A stretch of DNA of 57,439 nt, from positions 1 through 57,439 of the forward strand of contig CAJUCI010000016.1 in the NCBI GenBank assembly GCA_910584825.1, in the 5' to 3' direction. The DNA comes from an uncultured Duncaniella sp. (GTDB lineage: Bacteria > Bacteroidota > Bacteroidia > Bacteroidales > Muribaculaceae). The position numbers and the translations under genes were made by a program. The notes below the pieces were generated by a model, which saw only the letters and a list, made by a program, of their open reading frames with translations, was not told the DNA's origin and made no database searches. Positions 25,601 through 34,900 of this stretch are shown here, piece by piece; position 1 is the first letter of the stretch, and each line of letters begins with the position of its first letter.

Positions 25601-25818
25601 TCTTCCTGACATCGGCTGCCGCCACAATGGGCGTACTGCCGATGATTATGGGCGACAGTGCCTTGTGGAAACCGATGGGCGTGGTAATATTCTGGGGCAC
25701 TCCGATTACGATGATATTCATTCTGACTGTCATCCCTGTGGCCTACTGTCTGGTCAAGGGGCGCGGCAAAGATGCTGACAAGCCTCTGCAGCAACCGCTT
25801 GAGACACATCTGCTATAA
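22657..25818 (+). CDS. RND efflux transporter permease (AcrB/MMPL superfamily)
   Basis: At 1053 aa it has the normal RND length and 12-TM layout: TM1 near residue 30-50, then two large periplasmic loops. The TM4 proton-relay segment IVDNSVVIIDDYVEL (about 417-431) has adjacent Asp residues. A mirrored second half contains LVRNAIVLLDYAEELR near 950. It exports small molecules by proton antiport with the adaptor and TolC partner. The N-terminal loop starts NEFPSFTIREGVVAALYPGAS, the branch common in Bacteroidetes HAE1-like pumps. The substrate cannot be predicted. No local TetR or two-component regulator is present. Confidence 0.95.
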   Translation: MAQQSKQPEQTPRPLDKPSPIVVAGMKYSKEIILITCIFIAFGIYALKVMNKNEFPSFTIREGVVAALYPGASVEQIEQEVLKPLEDYVFSYKEVNKKKTHSQVSGNTAIIFVELDDNVDDADSFWNEFKIGMDNVRLKLPAGVLGVETLSDFGETSALLITMQSSDKTYRELGDYMDSLKDRLRTIESVGSMSVYGKQTEQIAIYFDPDKLQHYALSEKTVGATLLAQGFQTTGGSLRDGDYTRPIFVARPVNSVADVADMVVFSSPDGSVVRLGDIAEVKKEYPDPDSYITNNFDKCILLSVSMKDGYNIVEMGKEVDAELEKARADIPESVTLFKITDQPVVVNSSVNYFLVELLIAIIAVVVVIMILLPLKVALIAAATIPVSIFISLGLFYAFDIELNTVTLACLIVSLGMIVDNSVVIIDDYVELISEGMDHVSATLRAGTEFFKAIFSATLAISVTFFPFLLTVTGMFRDFLTDFPWGMTIILFVSLLIAELLVPYLQLKLIKQPIYKLQQEALASGKKKFSLFNSMQKGYDKVIGWCFRFPKLTIVLGLACVVIGGWLFMSTPMQLMPIAERNQFAVEIFLPQGTSVERTTQVADSLEKILSTDDRVVSIASFHGCSSPRFQATYAPQVGGPNFAQFIVNTKSNQATIDVLNDYTEKYESFFPDAIVRFKQLSYSTADYPIEIRFTGADEATLAAVCDSMLQVARRVPGLRNVRSSLGNPLAAAMVQPDLTRASRLGLNSMLLETTLALRYSTGIPVATVWEGDYGIPVVLKTDASNRATADELLNEPMPVLGLGDVPLRQIADVKPEWHPGMLTRYSGVPSVSLIAEVQRNVNVIDRTEALMDSIGHYKLPVQVELTRGGEWEDTMSTLPQILGGLAIAIVIIFLILLLHYASADTALLLLGCLLLCVPGAAAGLRIQSTDLSLTCVLGLVSLMGILVRNAIVLLDYAEELRNQGQSVTDAVFNASKRRMRPIFLTSAAATMGVLPMIMGDSALWKPMGVVIFWGTPITMIFILTVIPVAYCLVKGRGKDADKPLQQPLETHLL

Positions 25819-25900
25819 TCGGGACGGTTTGGGATTGAGGTTGTCAAGCCACATCCTTTTGAAAAGCCTTCTCAATTCATTCATCGAAACTCATACAGCT

Positions 25901-27205
25901 ATGAAATTCTTGAAAATCGCCATATCCGCACTGCTTCTTACCGCCTTTGCCGCACACGGCTCCGACACCGGCACCGACTCGTTGCTGACACTCAATCAGT
26001 GCATTGAACTATCTCTCGCCAACAATGTGGCCGTCCGCAACAGTGCCAACAACACCGCAGCGGCCGTCGAACTGAGCAAGGAGGCGTTTACAAAGTATTT
26101 TCCCGAAATATCAGCCTCGGGCGCGATGTTCTGGACCCACAACGATGTGCTCCAGTACAACCTGCTCGACATTATAGAATTGGGCCTTATTGACAAGGGT
26201 AAGATGGCCGGCATCCAGGCGATGCAGCCTGTGTTTATGGGCGGTCAGATTGTCAACGGCAACAAGCTCGCACATGTGGGCGAGGAGGTGGCCCGTCTGC
26301 GCCAGCAGCAGAGCAATGACGAGCTACGGTTGAACACCGAGACCCTCTACTGGAAACTCGCCACCCTTAAAGCCACCCGCCACGCCCTTGAGGCTGCCAT
26401 AGCCACACTCGACACACTCGACAATCAGGTGCAGGTGGCTGTGGATGCCGGTGTGGCCATGCGCAACGACCTGCTGAAAGTGCAGCTGCGACGCAACACC
26501 TACCGCACCGAGATGGTCGACCTTGACAACGGCATAAAGCTTGTCAAGATGCTTCTTGGGCAATACATGGGGCAGGGCACCGGCTTTGAGTTTGACATCG
26601 ACGTTGCCGTTCCCGAGAAGGTGCCTGAATTCCCCTCACAGCTGTACGTTCCTGCCGAGACCGCACTGCCTATGACGGTCGATTATCGACTGTTGCAGAA
26701 AAATGTCGAGGCGTGCAAACTCGAGAAGCGGATTGAGGTCGGCAAGCATCTGCCGCAGGTGGCTGTCGGCGCGGGATGGTTCTACCACGACATCCTCAAG
26801 CAGAATCACAACTTCGGGGCCGTGATGATTGCCGTGAATATCCCACTCTCGGGATGGTGGGGAGGCTCACACGCCATCAAGCGCAAACAGCTTGCCGTGG
26901 ACAACGCCCAAAACGAGCTGACCGACCTCGGCGAGAAACTGCAGATAGAGATGCAGGATAAATGGAACAACCTGACCGCCGCCTACCGCAAAATGGGCAT
27001 CGCTATGGAGGGGATTGGTGAAAGTAAGGAAAATCTGCGCCTCAACCGCCTGTATTACGAGGCCGGCATATCCACCATCACCGACCTGCTTGAGGCCGAA
27101 GCCTCCAACAAGGAATCTCTTGACAGCTATATCGCAGCCTACGGAGCATTCCGCGTGGCCCGCTCAGCCTACCTCATCAGCATCGGCCAAACCGCCTCGG
27201 AATGA
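25901..27205 (+). CDS. TolC family outer-membrane efflux channel
   Basis: The protein is 434 aa from ATG 25901, chosen because it opens the signal peptide MKFLKIAISALLLTAFAAHG. An in-frame ATG at 25772 would overlap the pump gene and add no signal. It has two OEP repeats with long alpha-helical coiled coils (about 25-220 and 235-430), including LTLNQCIELSLANNVAVRN and RLNRLYYEAGISTITDLLEAEA. It forms the outer-membrane exit duct of the tripartite pump and lies 82 nt after the pump gene. Its end converges with the TlpA-like gene 45 bp away. Confidence 0.92.
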   Translation: MKFLKIAISALLLTAFAAHGSDTGTDSLLTLNQCIELSLANNVAVRNSANNTAAAVELSKEAFTKYFPEISASGAMFWTHNDVLQYNLLDIIELGLIDKGKMAGIQAMQPVFMGGQIVNGNKLAHVGEEVARLRQQQSNDELRLNTETLYWKLATLKATRHALEAAIATLDTLDNQVQVAVDAGVAMRNDLLKVQLRRNTYRTEMVDLDNGIKLVKMLLGQYMGQGTGFEFDIDVAVPEKVPEFPSQLYVPAETALPMTVDYRLLQKNVEACKLEKRIEVGKHLPQVAVGAGWFYHDILKQNHNFGAVMIAVNIPLSGWWGGSHAIKRKQLAVDNAQNELTDLGEKLQIEMQDKWNNLTAAYRKMGIAMEGIGESKENLRLNRLYYEAGISTITDLLEAEASNKESLDSYIAAYGAFRVARSAYLISIGQTASE

Positions 27206-27250
27206 CTGTGTGCCGAGAGTGGAAGTCACGCAGCCACTCATCTATACAGC

Positions 27251-28744
27251 TTATTGCGGAGTCAGGGCTTTTTCAAACGCTGAAGGATATGAGGTTGACG
27301 AACGGAGGAGTATAACCGAAGGCCGGTCGGTATAAAACTCAGCTATACGTCCCTGGGGGTCTATGAGCACGTTGGCCGGCAATGAGTCGAACTCATATAT
27401 ATCATCTGATTTCTTACGGTCCAATATGAGATTACGGTCATTCATACCGTGCTTTTCAGTGAATTTCAGTAGCTTGTCCTTTGACGGGTCTGAAATGCAT
27501 ACGGTGATAATCTCCATATTGCCCGTCTTTCCTGCGAAACGTTCGTGCAATTGCGGCATGATACGGAACTCGTTTATGCATGCCCCGCATCCAAAGTCCC
27601 AGAAGTCAAGATACACGTACTTGCCACGGAAATCTTCAAGCGACACCCGCTTGCCGTCGGCATCCTTCATCACCAGCTTTGGGGCCGGACGTCCGGGTGC
27701 GACACGCTCCACTCCTGCCATGATACCCTCCAGATGCTTGCGCAGGGCCGGGGTGGAAATGCTCTCATACACATAAGCGATATTACGTCGCAGGTTAGGG
27801 TCGTGACTGTATCTGACCTCGGCATCAACCGACTTCACTTCATTCAGTTCCTCAAGGAAACTGTCGGGTGAAATCAGGCGTGATATGTTGATGGATTTTC
27901 TGAATGAATCCTCGCCGGGTGTCAGGCCGAAAGCCCGCGTGGCATTGCCGACTGCGAAGTTCAGATTATTAAGCGTGAAGCTCATATAAGCCGGATGTTT
28001 AAGAAAGCGGCCTCGGAAAGTCGTGCTATTCTCAGCAGGATATTTTTCGGATATATAGCCCTTTGAGCCGACACGGTCGAGTGCTCCGGCGATGGCTACA
28101 AAACGCAACGGAGAGTAGTAGCCCTCGACCCTGAAATACTCCTCCAACCGGGGCGAACCGTGCGAGGCCACAAATGCATCTACCACTGCCTTATATCGCG
28201 CGTGATAATCGTCAGTCTTGCTGATAAGCACGGCAAGAAGCGAGTCAGACCGGGCTGTGTTTTTAAGGCCGTAACCCGATGCCTGGCGGTAATCGTTGAA
28301 AGTGTGGTTTATATCAATGAAACGTTTGCGCATCTTGTTGTGCACCTCTTCGGCCAGCTGATAGTCAAGTTGAGCCTTTGGGTCGCGCACGGTCAGCTTC
28401 ATGTCATCATCCTCAATTATGAGGTTTAGGGTATCTCCGGCGCATACTGGCACTGTCGCAGTGCCGCCGAGATAAAGATATATCTGCTGCAATGGTCCGC
28501 GCATAGGCACAGCCATATTGAATCGCCCCCTGCCGTCCGCTTCCAGTTTGTGCCCCACGTTTCTGACGGGGTCGCTTACTGCAAAATTTACCGACCCTTT
28601 CCATTTTTTCGACATGACTCCCCGCAGCACAAAAGATGTCTCGGCCATGAGCGAATCGGCGAGGGCGGTGTTCTCAACCGCCATAGCTGACGGAAGCAGA
28701 CAGACTGAGAGCAATAAATAAGCGATAGTACGGGAGATTTTCAT
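27251..28744 (-). CDS. TlpA-like thiol-disulfide oxidoreductase, exported
   Basis: The 497-aa protein has signal peptide MKISRTIAYLLLSVCLLPSAMA. The N-terminal ~330 residues are a Bacteroidetes-type region: a beta-sandwich start like DUF4369, then helices. The C-terminal ~135 residues form a thioredoxin fold with active site DFGCGACINEF (CxxC about 385-388), preceded by FRGKYVYLDFWD, and cis-Pro-side segment LPANVLIDPQGRI. It probably acts in periplasmic thiol reduction or repair. It is transcribed alone, convergent with the efflux operon. The partner and substrate are unknown. Confidence 0.87.
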   Translation of the reverse strand: MKISRTIAYLLLSVCLLPSAMAVENTALADSLMAETSFVLRGVMSKKWKGSVNFAVSDPVRNVGHKLEADGRGRFNMAVPMRGPLQQIYLYLGGTATVPVCAGDTLNLIIEDDDMKLTVRDPKAQLDYQLAEEVHNKMRKRFIDINHTFNDYRQASGYGLKNTARSDSLLAVLISKTDDYHARYKAVVDAFVASHGSPRLEEYFRVEGYYSPLRFVAIAGALDRVGSKGYISEKYPAENSTTFRGRFLKHPAYMSFTLNNLNFAVGNATRAFGLTPGEDSFRKSINISRLISPDSFLEELNEVKSVDAEVRYSHDPNLRRNIAYVYESISTPALRKHLEGIMAGVERVAPGRPAPKLVMKDADGKRVSLEDFRGKYVYLDFWDFGCGACINEFRIMPQLHERFAGKTGNMEIITVCISDPSKDKLLKFTEKHGMNDRNLILDRKKSDDIYEFDSLPANVLIDPQGRIAEFYTDRPSVILLRSSTSYPSAFEKALTPQ

Positions 28745-28828
28745 GGCGTCAGTAGATTTTTCAGCACAAATATACTGATTTTCCGCACACCGTGCAATAC
28801 GCGAAATTGACTGACTACAATAGTTTTT

Positions 28829-29629
28829 TCAAGCCATGAGCATGGATGCGGCCATGAGTGCCATGCCGAGGATTACACAGGTTATGGTGATGTGATGGTG
28901 GCCATAGCTCTCGGCACTCGGGAGCAGTTCGTCAAGGGCGATATACACCATGACTCCCGCCACTCCGGCAAGCAGAATGGCATTGAGTGTCGGAGTCCAC
29001 AGCGGCAGCAGAAACAGCATTCCGGCCACCGCACCCACCGGCTCGGCGAGTCCTGAAATCACACTCCAAACCACAGCCTTGCGGTGACTGCCGGTGGCAT
29101 TATAGACCGGCACCGAGACGGCTATGCCTTCGGGGATATTGTGGAGCGTAATGGCTATGACAATCGGGATGGCGACCGATGCGCCGTCGAGCGCGGAGAT
29201 GAATGTGGCCATTCCTTCGGGAAAATTGTGTATGCCTATGGCGAGCGCGAGCATGATGCCCGCACGGCGCGAGCGCGGACTGCCTACGGCATTTTCTACA
29301 TGATTGAACTCGTGAGGGTTATCCTCCTGAGGCACAATGAAGTCTATCAGAGCTATCAACGCTATTCCGCCGAAAAATGCAAGCACGCCGTAAAGCTGTG
29401 AAAGACGCGGGATGAAGGAGACCGAAAGTTCGTCAAACGCCTGAGGCATGAGGTCGAGAAACGAGACGTAAATCATCACGCCAGCCGAGAACCCCATAGC
29501 CCCGGCGAGAAATCTCGACTCGCGGGCCTGAGGCAACAGCGACAGCAACGCCCCTATCCCGGTACCCATACCGGCTATGAGCGTAAGCAACAGCGCGATT
29601 AAAAGTGAGTGTGACGATATATCTTCCAT
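28829..29629 (-). CDS. ZIP family divalent metal transporter (ZupT/GufA type)
   Basis: The protein is 266 aa from ATG 29629. That start overlaps the tamL stop by one base (TAATG). A longer in-frame reading to 29869 is an Arg/Pro-rich shadow of tamL. It has eight predicted TM helices. The metal-binding TM4 and TM5 motifs are both complete: HNFPEG (H134) and HNIPEG (H163). A variable loop between TM3 and TM4 carries HEFNH. It imports zinc, iron or manganese. It is the last gene of the tamB-tamL operon, an unexpected partner for outer-membrane assembly. Confidence 0.92.
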   Translation of the reverse strand: MEDISSHSLLIALLLTLIAGMGTGIGALLSLLPQARESRFLAGAMGFSAGVMIYVSFLDLMPQAFDELSVSFIPRLSQLYGVLAFFGGIALIALIDFIVPQEDNPHEFNHVENAVGSPRSRRAGIMLALAIGIHNFPEGMATFISALDGASVAIPIVIAITLHNIPEGIAVSVPVYNATGSHRKAVVWSVISGLAEPVGAVAGMLFLLPLWTPTLNAILLAGVAGVMVYIALDELLPSAESYGHHHITITCVILGMALMAASMLMA

Positions 29630-31923
29630 TAGAAAGGATAGCCGATAGCGAGGTGAAATGCGAGGGATTTGCGGAAGGATTCCATGTTGTAATAGCCGTG
29701 TTTGCTCGTGTGGTAGGGGGCGTGGATGCCTATGCCGAGGTCGGCACGGATTACGAGCATGGAGATGTTGAAGCGGAGTCCTGCGCCGGTGCCGAGGGCG
29801 AGGTCGCGGAGGAATGTGGAGCCGCGCAGCTGACCGCCGGGACGGCTCTCCTCGTTTTTGAGCGTCCACACGTTGCCTGCATCAAGGAATATGGCTCCGT
29901 GGAGCGGGCCGAGGATGGGGAATCGCAGTTCGGTGTTGGCCAGGAAGATGAATGTGCCGGTCTGGTCAAAATATCCGTTTATCTGATTTTCCGGGGCGCG
30001 ATATGAGCCGGGGCCGATGGAGCGTACCGTGAAGGCGCGCACCGAGTTGGCACCGCCGGCATAGAACTGCTCGCTGTAGGGCACCTGTTTGGAGTTGCCG
30101 TAGGCGTATGCGGCTCCGGCGGCCACACGGTTGACGAGCCATATGTCGCCCGAGCCTATGCGGCGTCCGTAGACTATCTGACCGTAACCCTTGATGAACT
30201 GTGAGAAGGGTGTGCCGAACAGTTCCTTCTCGCCATGTTTGCCGCAGAGTTCGTAGATTGACCAGAATATGTTGCCGGCCTGCTGGACTGTAGCCTGGAT
30301 ATTTATGGTGTTGTCACGGTTCATGGCGCGGTCATAGACAAACGAGTATGACATCTGCGGGATAAACTGGTTCATGAAGCTCAGAGCGATTGCCGGGTTG
30401 GCGGCCATCACGGAGTCGAAGACTTCGGTGGTGTTCTGCAACTTGGTGTATGTGAGCTTGAAGGGGGTGAAGGAGTTGGATATGTAGCGCGACGACTGCC
30501 AGTCATATGAGATGCCGGTGTTGAACTGCGCCATCTTGAAATAGTGGGGGCGGTTGAGGACGTCGATGCCGAGCGAGAGGCGCGTCCAGTTGAGCTCGCG
30601 GCGGCTTCGGGGAATGAAGTTAGGGGCGAGCAGACGGGGGAAGGCGAGTGTGGCCTTGAGTCCGGCCTCGTAGGAGTTGAACAGGCTGTTGCGTCCCGAG
30701 CCTGTCTGCCATTCATACGAGCCTGTCAGCGTCACCGAGAGCTGTTCGCCTCCGCCGAATATGTTGCGGTTCGTAAGTCCGAGCGTCACACCCGGGCCGA
30801 GGTAGGAGTTGGATTTGGATGACACATTGGCCTCGACCGATGCCTCCCAAGGGCGGTCAAACGTACACTCTATCGCCACGTCGAGCAGACGCTTGTCGCG
30901 GTGAATGGTGTCGGGCGATACGAGGATGTTGATGTTGTTGAATATGCCCAGGCGCGAGAGTCGCAGCTGGGTCTGGTCCATCTGACGCACGGAGAACGTG
31001 CGGCCGGGACGGAACGCTATGCACGACGGTATGAGCGACTTGCGCAGTCGCGAGGGGAGAAACTGTATGACGTCGCCCTTGTTAGTGTGGATGGTGTCGG
31101 GCGTGCCTCCCCCCTTGTTGCGCATCACCACGGTGGTAATTTCGCCCGTCTTGAAACGGTCGAGTGCCCAGGGGTGCAGATTGTCGGCAATCTCCATGCG
31201 CATGGCTATGCGTCCCTGATTGATGGTGGAGTCGGCGAGATACTGTATGAACTCGGGGCGGAAATAATAATATCCGCGGTTGCGCACGGCATTGGCTATC
31301 TGCACGCGCAGGGCCGACAGCGAGTCGGTGGAGTAGCGTGACCCTGTCTTGAAGTAGGCCGACCGCAGGGCCACCGAGTCGATGAGATGATAGAGGTGGG
31401 TCGAGTCGGGCAGGAGCTGTATCGAGTCGATAAGATAAGGCTGCCCGGCATTGACGGTGTAGAGAATGGAGGCTTTCTTTTTATTCTTTTTCTGCACGAG
31501 TTCGTATGACGACTTTCCTGAGAAATAGCCGTTGTCGTCAAGAATGCGGTCGAGCATGTGGGTGCGCACCTCGGGACGCACATCGCTCACGAGCACAGGC
31601 TCCGACACGAGCTTCTCGTAAATCCAGTGCTTGAATCCTTTGGGGGGATTGGGCCAGTTGTTGTAGACCCACAGGCCGAGCGGGAAGGGGGTGCGTACCG
31701 ACGCCGACCCGAGCAGTGGATTGTTGGGCTTGACCGACACCGCCTCGGTGAGCGACGACTTGACATCGGCGGGAAACGGCTCTGATGCCGGAGTGCTGAC
31801 CTCAACACCTTTCAGGCCGGTGTAGAGAAGTTCGTCCTGAGGTATGCGGCGCGTGGTCGAGCAGGAGACTGAGAGCAGTCCCGCGAGGATGACGGTGAGA
31901 AGTATGTCGAGATGGCCTTTCAT
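29629..31923 (-). CDS. tamL: TamL: lipoprotein BamA/TamA-family outer-membrane assembly protein
   Basis: The 764-aa protein has a lipoprotein signal with lipobox LLSVSC (C21). The POTRA-like repeats (about 60-330) include LYTVNAGQPYLIDSIQLL. A 16-strand Omp85 barrel (about 380-764) contains the typical lid-loop and strand segments GGANSVRAFTVRSIGPG and LGTGAGLRFNISMLVIRADLG. In Bacteroidetes, lipidated TamA homologues (TamL) pair with TamB for insertion of outer-membrane proteins or lipid transfer. TamB is directly upstream (30 nt), and the ZIP gene overlaps its stop. Confidence 0.92.
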   Translation of the reverse strand: MKGHLDILLTVILAGLLSVSCSTTRRIPQDELLYTGLKGVEVSTPASEPFPADVKSSLTEAVSVKPNNPLLGSASVRTPFPLGLWVYNNWPNPPKGFKHWIYEKLVSEPVLVSDVRPEVRTHMLDRILDDNGYFSGKSSYELVQKKNKKKASILYTVNAGQPYLIDSIQLLPDSTHLYHLIDSVALRSAYFKTGSRYSTDSLSALRVQIANAVRNRGYYYFRPEFIQYLADSTINQGRIAMRMEIADNLHPWALDRFKTGEITTVVMRNKGGGTPDTIHTNKGDVIQFLPSRLRKSLIPSCIAFRPGRTFSVRQMDQTQLRLSRLGIFNNINILVSPDTIHRDKRLLDVAIECTFDRPWEASVEANVSSKSNSYLGPGVTLGLTNRNIFGGGEQLSVTLTGSYEWQTGSGRNSLFNSYEAGLKATLAFPRLLAPNFIPRSRRELNWTRLSLGIDVLNRPHYFKMAQFNTGISYDWQSSRYISNSFTPFKLTYTKLQNTTEVFDSVMAANPAIALSFMNQFIPQMSYSFVYDRAMNRDNTINIQATVQQAGNIFWSIYELCGKHGEKELFGTPFSQFIKGYGQIVYGRRIGSGDIWLVNRVAAGAAYAYGNSKQVPYSEQFYAGGANSVRAFTVRSIGPGSYRAPENQINGYFDQTGTFIFLANTELRFPILGPLHGAIFLDAGNVWTLKNEESRPGGQLRGSTFLRDLALGTGAGLRFNISMLVIRADLGIGIHAPYHTSKHGYYNMESFRKSLAFHLAIGYPF

Positions 31924-31950
31924 AAACTCTAAACTTTAAACTTTTAAAAA
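31924..31950 (-). repeat. TTTAAAG/TAGAGTTT word repeat before tamL
   Basis: In tamL sense orientation the gap between tamB and tamL reads as AGTTTAAAGTTTAGAGTTT immediately before the ATG. It matches the repeats before gcvPA and uppP. Confidence 0.6.
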
Positions 31951-31953
31951 CTG

Positions 31954-34900
31954 TCAGTCGCGTTTGATGCCGAAGAGCTCCCACAGGGTGTTGAGCTTCT
32001 TTTTGAGCACGAAACCTACGCCCGTCTGGGTGATTTCACCCTCGAGGATGCTCTCAAAGCCCGTGTGGCGGAATATCCTCACATACATCGAGCCTGAGGC
32101 GTTGAGCATGTATTCAAACGAGATGTCGTTGATGAGGTTCTGCGAGAAGTTCTCGTCAGAGTTGGCGTCGGTCGAGTAGTTGCCGCCCACGACTATCTTG
32201 AAGCGGTCGTTGAAGAGGCTCTTAGATACGCGGTAGCTGTAGGTGGTGGCCGTAGAGGTGTTGCCCTCATATGTGCGGTCATATTGGTCGATGCCAAACG
32301 AGATGTCCACGCCTCGGATGTTGTTGGCGGCCCATGAGTTGAGCTGCGAGGTGAGAAACGAGAAGAGCGGGTTGCCTGCGAGCGACGAGCCCTTGGTATT
32401 GGCCCCGGTGTAGACGTTGTAGAGCAGCAGGTTCATGGCCTGGTTGGCTCGCTGCTCGGCCGACATTGAGGTCAGCTCGTTCTGGACGGTTATGTCATCG
32501 TTGGTCGAGAGGTCAAAGGCCACGTTCATGTTGTCAAAGGTGTTGGTTATCGACAGCATGACGTCAAAGTTGACCAGTCGCGAGTTTTGTCCGCTCTGGG
32601 TGACGTTGGCCCTCACGACGTCGACGGCGTGGATGTTGAGCACGGGGTTCATCATGTCGCCGTTGAAGGCTATGTATGACCCTTCCCGGAACTCGAAATT
32701 CTTCTCGCTCATGAGCGGCGGGGTGTAGCGCACATAGCCGCTGTTGATGTTGACGCGGCCCGTCAGACGCTCGCCGTTGAGGGGCGACATGGAGAAGTCG
32801 AGGTCGCCTGCCGGGAGCACATGCACGCGGTTGGAGCCGTTGGACGAGAGGTCGACGTTGACCGTCGAGCCTTCGCGCAGATGCAGGTCGGCCTTGAGGT
32901 TGAGTGCCATCGCTGTGGACACGATGGAGTCGGCGGCCTGAGTGGCTGTGGTGTCATTGAACTGCACGAAGTGCACCATATCCTGGTCAGCTTGCGATGC
33001 CACGGCCTGCTCGGCCTCGGGCATGACGTAGGTGACGTTTGTGCCCTCGAGGAGCGAGACATCCGCGTTGACTTTGAGTAGCTGCATGTTGCCCTTGATG
33101 CCGGCGAAGAGGTCGAGGAAGGCCTTGCCGTAGACATCCGAGCCCCCGCGGGCGCGGTCGGCCTTGACCACCTGCATGTTGCGTGCGGCCATGTCGAGGT
33201 CGAGCTTGACGTTGCTCAGGCTTGTGGCATTGACCGTGCCGTTGATGGTCAGCGGGTTCTCGTTGCAGGCGAATATGTTGAAGTCATTGAACGTGACGAT
33301 ATTGCTGTCCACGGGGATGCGCTCGTCAGAGAAGCGGAACGAGGTGCCGAGCATGGTCACCTTGACTGCGGTGGTGTCAAAGTTGATATATCCGTCAAAG
33401 CGCGGGTTGGCCATGTCGCCCGTAATCTTCATGGAGCCGTTGAGCTGGCCCGAGAGCGATGCCATCTTGTCGGGAATGAACGGGTTGACCACATTGAGCG
33501 GGAACTTTATCATATTGAAGTCGAGGAGGAACGGTGTTGCAAGCGTCGAGTCGTTGAGCACGCCGCGGGCCGTGATGGTGGGGATGGAGTCGACCATGAG
33601 GGTCACGTCGGCCATCAGTTTGCCTCCGGCCGAGTTGGCAACATCCACGTCGAGGTCAAAGTCGCCTACGCGGTCACGCCCGTAATACAGGTCGGTGAGC
33701 GAGACGGTGCCGTTGCCCGTGATGGTCGGCTTCTCGTACATGAAGCTGAGGTCGGCCGAGAGGTCGCCCTTGATTGGCGGGGCGAACGGGTTGATGGCAA
33801 GCCAGTCCTGGAGACGGATGCGGGATATCTGCACCTTGACGGCCTCCTGCTCCCCGCGATAATGGTTGTGTACGGAATCGTTGGCGGCCACGGCTTCCTC
33901 TCCGCCGTGGGTGGTGAAGATGCGCACGAAGCTGTTGTCGCCGGTCAGCTCGAGATTGGCGTCGAGATGCTTGGTGGCGAGGTCGAGGCTGAGGAAGTTA
34001 TCCTTGTTGAGAGTCCAGGGTTTATACGCGATGGTGGGTTTGGTGGGAACGAAACGCACAGTGACGATACTGTCGATGATGTCGGCGTTGAGGCCGAGGT
34101 TGAATCCCTTGTCGCCCTTGATATTCTGCTGCTTGAGGAATGCCGATGCACGGTTGCTTCCCGCGAAGCCGTTGAGGGTCACGTGGGCAAAGTCATCGAA
34201 TGTGCCGGGGCGGTTGTTCATCGCGGCATGATAGACGAGATACTGTCCGTGCTGCACGGCGTCGAGGCGTATGGTGTCTATGCGCGTTGTGTTCATGGCC
34301 AAGGTGTTGACCAGCGCGTTGAGCCGCAGCAGTGAGTCGTTGGCCACGGTGGCTGACAGGCGGCCGATTTTTATACCAGACGATTCGAGATATTGCGCGG
34401 CCACGTTGGAGCGGCCCATGTCGGCACGCAGGGCAAATCGGGGGATGGCGTTGTTGAGCACGGGCACGTCCACGCGCATGCTGTCAATCTGCGACTGCAG
34501 TGTGGTCATGGCCGGGGGGAGTGCGTTGACGAAACTCATGAGCGAGCCGGGGGTAGTGAGCAGCAGGTTGAGGTCGCCGTTGGTCAGCGAGGTGCGCGAG
34601 CCGTCGGCCTCGGAGCGCGATGTGAGCCTGACAGGGCTGCCGGGGTCGATGGTCATGCCCGGGAGTCGCCACAGCAGTGAGCTGACATCGGCTGTCACAT
34701 CCATCCCCTGAGTGGCCACGTTGTAGAAACCTGACGAGGCTATCTGCATATGTCCCGAGTTTACGGAGTCGGACAGGTGGAGCGTCTGAAGATTGATGTC
34801 GCGCAGGTCGCCTTGTACGTTGTAGCGAACGCTGTCACCCTTGAGCCAGGCCGTGAAGTCGAGCGAGGCATCCGCTCCGGGATTATGGCTGACGAGATTT

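Noticed and set aside
29630..29869. 80-residue N-terminal extension of the ZIP transporter
   Set aside because: It is Arg/Pro/His-rich, overlaps tamL in another frame and precedes a normal ZIP N terminus at ATG 29629.
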